Shown: piece after piece, positions 6,304-11,245 of the stretch
How the letters are laid out: the number at the start of each line of letters is the position of its first letter
How positions within the stretch are numbered: position 1 is the stretch's first letter
Source: Alphaproteobacteria bacterium
GTDB lineage: Bacteria; Pseudomonadota; Alphaproteobacteria; UBA8366
Assembly: GCA_030743445.1 (NCBI GenBank)
Contig: JASLSL010000263.1
Span: 1 to 11,245, forward strand
DNA length: 11,245 nt
Reading direction: 5' to 3'
Translations under genes and position numbers: made by a program
Notes under the pieces: model-generated
Seen by the model: only the letters and a program-made list of their open reading frames with translations
The model's database searches: none
Told to the model about the DNA's origin: nothing

Positions 6304-7767
6304 ATGAGCGAGCAGAATTTCGATCTGGTGATCCGCAACGGGACGGTGATCGACGGCACCGGTGGGGCGGGTACCGCCGGCGACATCGGCGTCGTCGACG
6401 ATCGCATCACCGCCGTCGGCGACCTGGGTGCTGCCAAGGGCGGCGTCGAGATCGATGCCGCGGGGAAGGTCGTGGCGCCGGGATTCATCGACGTCCACAC
6501 CCACGACGACCACGCGCTCCTGGTCAAGCCGGACATGGCCTACAAGACGAGCCAGGGGGTGACCACGGTGGTCGCCGGTAATTGCGGGATCAGCCTCGCT
6601 CCCCTCGCCTTCGTCGGCGACCGCCCGCCGCCCCCGCTCGACCTGCTCGGCGACGGGTTCAAGTTCCCACGCATGGCGGACTTCGTCGCGGCGATCGAGG
6701 CGGCGCCGGCGGCGGTCAACGCGACGCTGCTGTGCGGGCACACGACGCTCCGTGTCGGCGCCATGGACGCGCTCGACCGCGCCGCGACCGACGACGAGAT
6801 CGACGTCATGCGCGACAATCTCGCCGAGGCGCTCGAGGCCGGGGCGGTCGGCATGTCGACCGGGCTCGCCTACGCGCCGGCCCAGGCGGCGCCGACCGAG
6901 GAAGTCGTGCGGCTCGCCGAACTGCTCGGCCCGGCGGGTGCGGTCTACACGACCCACCTGCGCAACGAAGGGGCTGAGATCGAGGCGGCGATGGAAGAAG
7001 CCTTCCATATCGGTCGCAGCTCGGGCGCGCCGGTCGTGCTGTCGCACCACAAGGTCTCGGGCAGGAGCAACTTCGGCAAGACCGTGGAGACCCTGAAGAT
7101 CGTCGACCGGGCGCGGGCGAAGCAGGCGGTCGACCTCGACGTCTACCCCTATCACGCCTCCTCGACCGTGCTGCAAGCGAGCCGGGTCGGGGATTCGGAG
7201 CGGGTACTGGTCACCTGGTCGGAGGTGATGCCGGAGGCCGCCGGCCGCGACCTCGCCGAGATCGCCGACGAGATGGGTTGCTCGCGCCTCGACGCCGCCG
7301 AGCGGCTGCAACCGGCGGGCGCGATCTACTTCATGATGGACGAGGACGACGTCCGGCGGGTCATCACCTACCCGCATTCGATGATCGCCTCCGACGGCCT
7401 GCCGCACGACGTGCATCCTCACCCGAGGCTCTGGGGTACCTTCCCCCGGGTCCTCGGCCACTACAGCCGGGAATTGGGATTGCTGCCGCTCGAAGATGCG
7501 GTGCACCGGATGACCGGCCGGCCGGCCCGGGTGTTCGGCCTCGCCGGGCGCGGCGAGATCAGGGCGGGCAACTTCGCCGACCTGGTGGTGTTCGATCCCG
7601 AGACGGTGATCGACCGCGCCGACTTCGAACATCCGACCGAGCATGCCACGGGCATCGAGGCGGTGTTCGTCAACGGCCGCGCGGTATGGCGGGAGGGTGC
7701 GGCGACCGGCGCGCGGCCGGGGCATGCGCTTAAGCGCCAGGAGCAACAGGCCGCGAAGCGCGGTTAG
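6304..7767 (+). CDS. N-acyl-D-amino-acid deacylase (D-aminoacylase family amidohydrolase)
   Basis: This cytosolic zinc amidohydrolase should release a carboxylate and a D-amino acid from N-acyl-D-amino acids. At 487 residues it has the family's usual length. It has the small beta-domain at both ends (DLVIRNGTVIDGTG, 7-20; GRGEIRAGNFADLVVFDP, 415-432) around a TIM barrel. Metal-site residues are visible: H65 and H67 in HTHDD (65-69), C94 in AGNCG, H218 in TTHLRNEG, H248 in SHHK, and catalytic D364 in ASDG. As I recall, these sit two residues earlier than C96, H220, H250 and D366 of the characterised Alcaligenes D-aminoacylase, a close match. Substrate class (neutral, D-Glu or D-Asp) cannot be told from sequence alone; hydantoinase/dihydropyrimidinase is excluded by the C94 motif. 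The ATG at 6304 follows GAGGGACG at suitable spacing. Its stop overlaps the carbamate kinase stop by 4 bases on the opposite strand. Confidence 0.93.
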   Translation: MSEQNFDLVIRNGTVIDGTGGAGTAGDIGVVDDRITAVGDLGAAKGGVEIDAAGKVVAPGFIDVHTHDDHALLVKPDMAYKTSQGVTTVVAGNCGISLAPLAFVGDRPPPPLDLLGDGFKFPRMADFVAAIEAAPAAVNATLLCGHTTLRVGAMDALDRAATDDEIDVMRDNLAEALEAGAVGMSTGLAYAPAQAAPTEEVVRLAELLGPAGAVYTTHLRNEGAEIEAAMEEAFHIGRSSGAPVVLSHHKVSGRSNFGKTVETLKIVDRARAKQAVDLDVYPYHASSTVLQASRVGDSERVLVTWSEVMPEAAGRDLAEIADEMGCSRLDAAERLQPAGAIYFMMDEDDVRRVITYPHSMIASDGLPHDVHPHPRLWGTFPRVLGHYSRELGLLPLEDAVHRMTGRPARVFGLAGRGEIRAGNFADLVVFDPETVIDRADFEHPTEHATGIEAVFVNGRAVWREGAATGARPGHALKRQEQQAAKRG

Positions 7768-8699
7768 CCCGCATCTTCCCACTCGATCGCGTCGCAATCC
7801 GTCGTCACCGTCGTCCCGGCCTCGCCGGCGAGGATCGCTGCGGCGTCGGCGAGCGCCCCGATCGCGGCGGGGCGGTCGCTCGCCTCAGCGAAGCGGCAGG
7901 CGGCCTCGACCTTGGGGCCCATCGAGCCGGGCGCGAAGTCGAGCGCGTGGAGATGGTCCGGGGCGGCGCAGCGCACCGCCCGCGCGTCGGTGGTGCCCCA
8001 GTCTGTCTCGACCGCGGCGACGTCGGTCAGCAGCAACAAGGCATCGGCGCCGAGCTCGCTTGCCAGCAACGCGGCGGCGAGGTCCTTGTCGATCACCGCC
8101 TCGACCCCGCGGATGGCGCCGGCCTGGTCGACGACGACCGGAATCCCACCACCGCCGGCGCAGATCACCGTCACCCCGGCCGCGACCAGTCGGCGAATCG
8201 CCCCGAGCTCGAGGATACGTTTCGGCTCGGGTGACGGCACGACGCGGCGGAAGTACTCGCCGTCGGCGGCGACGGTCCAGCCGCGCGCGGCGGCGAGTTC
8301 GTGCGCCTCGGCCTCGCCATAAACCGGCCCGATCGGCTTGGTCGGCTCGGCGAAGGCGGGATCGTCGGGCGCGACCATCACCTGGGTCAATAGCGTCGCG
8401 ATCTCGCGGTCGGGCAGCCGGGCGGCCAGCGCTTGCTCGATCAGATAGCCAATCATGCCCTCGCTTTCGGCCCCGAGTACGTCCAGCGGATAGGGCGAGA
8501 CCTCCCGATAGGCCTCGGCCTGCAGGGCGAGCAGTCCGACCTGGGGGCCGTTGCCGTGGGTGACGACGAACCGGTGCTTGCCGATCAGTGGCGCAAGCGC
8601 CTCTGCCGCGGCTTCGACGTTGTGGTGCTGGACCTCGGCCTCGAGCGGCTCGCCGCGCTTGAGCAAGGCGTTGCCGCCGAGTGCGGCGACGATCAGCAC
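7764..8699 (-). CDS. arcC: Carbamate kinase
   Basis: Carbamate kinase interconverts ATP plus carbamate and ADP plus carbamoyl phosphate, usually making ATP at the end of arginine, agmatine, allantoin or creatinine breakdown. The 311-residue length is normal. Motifs: ALGGNAL (6-12), THGNGPQVGLL (48-58), PTKPIGPVY (119-127), RRVVPSPEPK (151-160), CAGGGGIPVV (180-189), DKD with K205 (204-206), LLLLTDV (221-227) and GSMGPKVEA (258-266). All active-site signatures of the amino-acid-kinase fold appear intact. The start is GTG (8697-8699); the alternative reading frames do not preserve the family N-terminus. It overlaps the end of the preceding COG2403-type gene by 7 bases, indicating translational coupling. 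No arginine deiminase or carbamoyltransferase gene is in the window, so the source of carbamoyl phosphate is not visible. Confidence 0.95.
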   Translation of the reverse strand: MLIVAALGGNALLKRGEPLEAEVQHHNVEAAAEALAPLIGKHRFVVTHGNGPQVGLLALQAEAYREVSPYPLDVLGAESEGMIGYLIEQALAARLPDREIATLLTQVMVAPDDPAFAEPTKPIGPVYGEAEAHELAAARGWTVAADGEYFRRVVPSPEPKRILELGAIRRLVAAGVTVICAGGGGIPVVVDQAGAIRGVEAVIDKDLAAALLASELGADALLLLTDVAAVETDWGTTDARAVRCAAPDHLHALDFAPGSMGPKVEAACRFAEASDRPAAIGALADAAAILAGEAGTTVTTDCDAIEWEDAG

Positions 8700-10039
8700 G
8701 GGGTCTCCAATTCGATGGCGAAACCGTCGACCACGTCGGCGAGAGTCGGCTCACCGGCCTCGGCATAGGCGTAGCGCGCCCGCACCAGGGGCTTGTCGGT
8801 CGCAATCAGCCGGCCGAAATCGATCGGCGTCGCGGCGACCACCAGGTCCGCGTCGGCCGCCTCGATCGTCGCCTCGAGGGCGGCGATCTGCGCCGCGCCA
8901 TAGCCGATCGCCGGCAGCACCGGGCCGATATGGGGGTAGTGCCGGAACACCTCGGCGACCTCCGGCGACGCGAAGGGTCGCGGGTCGAGGATCTCCGCCG
9001 CGCCCGCCGCCTTGGCCGCGACGTAGCCGGCGCCGTGGGGCATGCCGCCATGGGTGATCGTCGGGCCGTCCTCGACCACCAGGACGCGCCTGCCTTCGAC
9101 CGCGTCGGGATCGTCGAGAGTGACCGGCGAGGCGGCGCGCACGATCGTCGCTTCGGGGTCGATCCCGCGCACCGCCCGCTCGATCGCCGCGACCTGCCGG
9201 TCGCCCGCCGCGTCGACCTTGTTGATCACCACCACGTCGGCCATGCGCAGCGCCGCCTCGCCCGGATGATGGGTCGTCAGTTGATCCGGCCGCAGTGCGT
9301 CGACCAGCACGATGTTGAGGTCGGGACGGATGAACGAGAAGTCGTTGTTGCCGCCGTCCCACAGGATCAGGTCGGCCTCCTTCGCCGCCGACTCGACGAT
9401 CGCGGCGTAGTCGACCCCGGCGAAAACCAGGTTGCCAAGCGCGATATGCGGTTCGTATTCCTCGCGCTCCTCGATGGTGCAGTCGGCGATGTCTAAGTCG
9501 GCGACGGACTCGAAGCGCTGGACCGTCTGGCGCGCCAGGTCGCCATAGGGCATCGGGTGACGGATCGCGGCGACGCGCAGGCCTCGTTCGCGGAGGTAGC
9601 GGGACAGCCAGCGGCTGACCTGGGACTTGCCACAGCCGGTGCGCACCGCGGTCACCGCGATCACCGGCACCTTGGCCCGCAGCATCGTCCGATGCGGGCC
9701 GAGCAGGACGAAATCGGCGCCCGCAGCCAACACCCGCGAGGCCTTGTGCATCACCGTCTCGTGGGTAACGTCGCTGTAGGCGAAGACGACCCGGTCGACG
9801 GCGTCGCGGCGGACCAGGTCCTCGAGTTCGGCCTCGTCGACGATCGGAATACCGTCGGGATAGAGCGTGCCGGCGAGCGCCGCCGGATAGCGCCGTCCTT
9901 CGATACCGGGAATTTGTGCCGCCGTGAAGGCGACGACCTCCGCCGCCGGGTCGTCCCGATAAACCGTGTTGAAGTTGTGAAAGTCGCGCCCGGCGGCCCC
10001 CATGATGACGACGCGCCGGCGCTGGTCCTGTTCGCTCAA
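8693..10039 (-). CDS. Cyclic 2,3-diphosphoglycerate synthetase-like P-loop protein (COG2403 type)
   Basis: This 448-residue cytosolic protein belongs to the family named for archaeal cyclic 2,3-diphosphoglycerate synthetase; bacterial members are often listed as predicted GTPases. Visible features: an N-terminal Rossmann-like segment RRVVIMGAAGRDFHNFNTVYR (within 8-28), characteristic of the family; a P-loop TGCGKSQ (134-140); an acidic Walker-B-like DGGNNDFSF (228-236); an NKVD motif (273-276), usual in GTPases; and a C-terminal PIDFGRLI (405-412). The bacterial reaction is not established to my knowledge, and cyclic diphosphoglycerate as product is doubtful. The start is TTG (10037-10039). 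It is chosen because GGGAGGA (10044-10050) sits 4-5 bases upstream and because the family N-terminus follows. It is the first gene of a two-gene operon with carbamate kinase, overlapping it by 7 bases. Confidence 0.9.
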   Translation of the reverse strand: MSEQDQRRRVVIMGAAGRDFHNFNTVYRDDPAAEVVAFTAAQIPGIEGRRYPAALAGTLYPDGIPIVDEAELEDLVRRDAVDRVVFAYSDVTHETVMHKASRVLAAGADFVLLGPHRTMLRAKVPVIAVTAVRTGCGKSQVSRWLSRYLRERGLRVAAIRHPMPYGDLARQTVQRFESVADLDIADCTIEEREEYEPHIALGNLVFAGVDYAAIVESAAKEADLILWDGGNNDFSFIRPDLNIVLVDALRPDQLTTHHPGEAALRMADVVVINKVDAAGDRQVAAIERAVRGIDPEATIVRAASPVTLDDPDAVEGRRVLVVEDGPTITHGGMPHGAGYVAAKAAGAAEILDPRPFASPEVAEVFRHYPHIGPVLPAIGYGAAQIAALEATIEAADADLVVAATPIDFGRLIATDKPLVRARYAYAEAGEPTLADVVDGFAIELETPC

Positions 10040-10043
10040 TCGA

Positions 10044-10050
10044 TCCTCCC
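10044..10050 (-). promoter_or_regulatory. Ribosome-binding site that fixes the TTG start of the COG2403-type gene
   Basis: GGGAGGA on the minus strand is a near-perfect anti-16S match, ending 4 bases before TTG (10037-10039). No ATG or GTG in the same frame is better placed, so this site decides the start. Confidence 0.75.
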
Positions 10051-10148
10051 GATCGGCAGAAGTTTAGCATGCCTCGCGGCGATCCTCGCCAGCCCGAACG
10101 GAATCGGTCACTGGCCTACGCTAAATGTATCGCGGCGGTGCTCTTGCG

Positions 10149-10179
10149 TTGACTCATTGCCGTACCTCCGCTCTTTTAG
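10149..10179 (+). promoter_or_regulatory. Weak candidate promoter for the UxaA-family lyase operon
   Basis: The 211-bp divergent gap (10040-10250) holds TTGACT (10149-10154), a good -35. TTTTAG (10174-10179) is a poor -10 at 19-base spacing. Only the -35 is convincing. I see no terminator or strong operator palindrome elsewhere in the gap; a 5-bp GGCGA/TCGCC stem at 10078-10090 is too short to interpret. Confidence 0.25.
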
Positions 10180-10240
10180 GGCCGCACAACAAGAACGTCC
10201 CGAGCGGCGCGCCGACAAAAACGAACCCACAGAGTCTGGC

Positions 10241-10248
10241 AGGAGGAG
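10241..10248 (+). promoter_or_regulatory. Strong ribosome-binding site of the UxaA-family small subunit
   Basis: AGGAGGAG lies 2 bases before ATG 10251, with its GGAGG core 4-5 bases upstream. It selects this ATG over an in-frame upstream ATG at 10125, which would add 42 residues absent from the family. Confidence 0.8.
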
Positions 10249-10250
10249 TC

Positions 10251-10538
10251 ATGGCCGAAACGCATTTCGTCGTGCATGACAAGACCGACATGGTCGGCGT
10301 CGTCGTCGTCGAGGGCGTCAAGCCCAAGACGAAATTGACCGGCTGGGTGATGGCGACCGACAAGACCATCCGGATGACGGTGCTGCACCGGATTCCGATC
10401 GGCCACAAGATCGCCCTCAAGGACATCGCGAAGGGCGACACGGTGATCAAGTACGGCCACGACATCGGCCACATGGTCACCGCCGTCAAGAAGGGCGGCC
10501 ACGTCCACGTCCACAACCTCAAGACCAAGAGGTGGTAG
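10251..10538 (+). CDS. UxaA-family lyase small subunit (SAF domain), SuyA-like
   Basis: This 95-residue protein is the detached N-terminal SAF-domain subunit of the altronate/galactarate dehydratase (UxaA) superfamily. In two-subunit members such as (2R)-sulfolactate sulfo-lyase (SuyAB) it pairs with a large catalytic subunit. Diagnostic features: FVVHDKTDMVGV (6-17), IPIGHKIALKDIAKGD (48-63), VIKYGHDIG (65-73), and the terminal GGHVHVHNLKTKRW (82-95), whose HVH-HNL pattern is the conserved SAF end. The gene is followed after 2 bases by the large subunit, whose ribosome-binding site (AGAGGTGG) is made by the last codons and stop of this gene, implying translational coupling. The SuyA assignment rests on remembered similarity; a small subunit of another sugar-acid or hydroxy-acid dehydratase remains possible. 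Confidence 0.9.
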   Translation: MAETHFVVHDKTDMVGVVVVEGVKPKTKLTGWVMATDKTIRMTVLHRIPIGHKIALKDIAKGDTVIKYGHDIGHMVTAVKKGGHVHVHNLKTKRW

Positions 10539-10540
10539 CC

Positions 10541-11245
10541 ATGGCAAGAGGACGCGCGAATCTGAAATTCACCGGATATCGCCGCCGCAACGGTCGCGTC
10601 GGCATCCGCAACTATGTGATCATCCTGCCGCTCGACGATCTTTCCAATGCCGCGGCCGAGAAGGTCGCGCACAACGTCAAGGGCACGCTGGCGCTGCCGC
10701 ATCACTACGGCCGGCTGCAGTTCGGCGAGGATCTGGAGCTCCACTTCCGCACCCTGATCGGCACCGGCTGCAACCCGAACGTCGCCGCCGTGATCGTGAT
10801 CGGCATCGAGCCCGGCTGGACCGGGCGTGTTGTCGACGGCATCGCCAAGTCGAAGAAGCCGGTCGAGGGCTTCGCGATCGAGCGCCACGGCGAAATCGCG
10901 ACCGTCGCCGCCGCCTCCAAGGTGGCGCAGCAGTTCGTCCAGGACGCCTCGGAGATCCCGCGCGAGGAAAGCTCGATCAAGGACCTCTGGGTTTCGGTCA
11001 AATGCGGCGAGAGCGACACCACCTCCGGCATCGGCTCGAACCCGACGGTCGGCAACGTCATCGACAAGCTGACCCCGATCGGCGTGACCAGCTGCTTCGG
11101 CGAGACGACCGAGATCACCGGCGCCGAAAATATTTGTGCGCGCCGCGCGGCCACGCCCGCGATTGGCCGCAAGTTCATGCGCACCTGGAACGCCTATAAC
11201 GACGTCGTCGAGCGCCACAAGACCGACGACCTGTCGGAGAGCCAG
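10541..11245 (+). CDS. UxaA-family lyase large catalytic subunit, SuyB-like, N-terminal 235 residues, cut by window edge
   Basis: This is the catalytic subunit of a UxaA-family (altronate/galactarate dehydratase superfamily) lyase; full-length relatives are about 385 residues. The frame is open from ATG 10541 to the window end. Motifs: FTGYRRRNGRVGIRNYV (10-26), the classic start of the UxaA C-terminal domain; LPHHYGRLQFG (52-62); GTGCNPNVAAV (74-84); KCGESDTTSGIGSNPTVG (154-171), the family's metal/substrate loop; and CFGETTEITGAE (185-196). The CGESDTTSG and GETTEITGAE versions, with HKTDDLSESQ at the edge, look closer to sulfolactate sulfo-lyase beta (SuyB), which cleaves (R)-sulfolactate to pyruvate and sulfite, than to altronate dehydratase. 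This is a recollection-based judgement. If right, the product would feed pyruvate metabolism, with sulfite oxidised or exported elsewhere. Confidence 0.88.
   Translation, partial: MARGRANLKFTGYRRRNGRVGIRNYVIILPLDDLSNAAAEKVAHNVKGTLALPHHYGRLQFGEDLELHFRTLIGTGCNPNVAAVIVIGIEPGWTGRVVDGIAKSKKPVEGFAIERHGEIATVAAASKVAQQFVQDASEIPREESSIKDLWVSVKCGESDTTSGIGSNPTVGNVIDKLTPIGVTSCFGETTEITGAENICARRAATPAIGRKFMRTWNAYNDVVERHKTDDLSESQ

Noticed and set aside
6268..7797. A 509-codon minus-strand frame opposite the deacylase
   Set aside because: Low-complexity R/G/V/D composition typical of an antisense shadow; the plus-strand deacylase has all catalytic residues.
10078..10090. GGCGA-TCC-TCGCC stem in the divergent gap
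   Set aside because: A 5-bp stem with a 3-base loop in GC-rich DNA is expected by chance and has no T-run.
10125..10538. Longer small-subunit start at ATG 10125
   Set aside because: The extra 42 residues resemble nothing in the family, whereas ATG 10251 has a near-perfect AGGAGG just upstream.
10154..11218. A 354-codon minus-strand frame opposite the UxaA-family genes
   Set aside because: It shadows two genes with intact family motifs and good ribosome-binding sites, and has no recognisable domain.

Overview
The window is GC-rich, densely packed bacterial DNA. Protein similarity, codon choice and operon style suggest an alphaproteobacterium (Rhodospirillales-like is my guess; no rRNA or other marker is present to prove it). 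I see no tRNA, rRNA, CRISPR array, insertion sequence or phage gene, and no gene-free stretch longer than 211 bases.

Left part (1-5450, all on the minus strand): a type I protein secretion operon read right to left. It encodes a TolC-family outer-membrane channel (3179-5326), a LapB/LssB-type ABC transporter with an inactive C39-like domain (501-3116), and an HlyD/LapC-type adaptor that runs off the left edge (1-482). This is the usual lapE-lapB-lapC order, but no secreted substrate gene is in view. The channel gene is interrupted by one in-frame TAA (4163-4165) inside a conserved TolC motif, while the frame is otherwise intact on both sides. Its C-terminus carries a long proline-rich tail made of 14-residue tandem repeats, and the ABC transporter carries a roughly 160-residue acidic, low-complexity N-terminal extension. 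An AT-rich leader upstream (about 5410-5520) holds a likely promoter, a small palindrome and a strong hairpin.

Middle (5519-7767): a single-domain YrdC/Sua5/YciO-family protein (minus strand) is divergent from an N-acyl-D-amino-acid deacylase (plus strand). The 83-bp gap between them contains a perfect 14-bp palindrome.

Right part (7764-11245): a translationally coupled pair on the minus strand encodes a cyclic-2,3-diphosphoglycerate-synthetase-like P-loop protein (COG2403 type, TTG start) followed by carbamate kinase (GTG start, 7-nt overlap). The kinase converges with the deacylase with a 4-nt stop-codon overlap. Divergent from this pair, on the plus strand, are the two subunits of a UxaA-family lyase, most like sulfolactate sulfo-lyase (SuyA/SuyB). 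The large subunit runs off the right edge.

Together the right half looks like a catabolic neighbourhood for acylated D-amino acids, carbamoyl phosphate and an acidic or sulfonated hydroxy acid. The shared pathway is inference. The most noteworthy items are the interrupted channel gene, the unusual tails on two secretion partners, and the COG2403-carbamate kinase pair of uncertain biochemical role.
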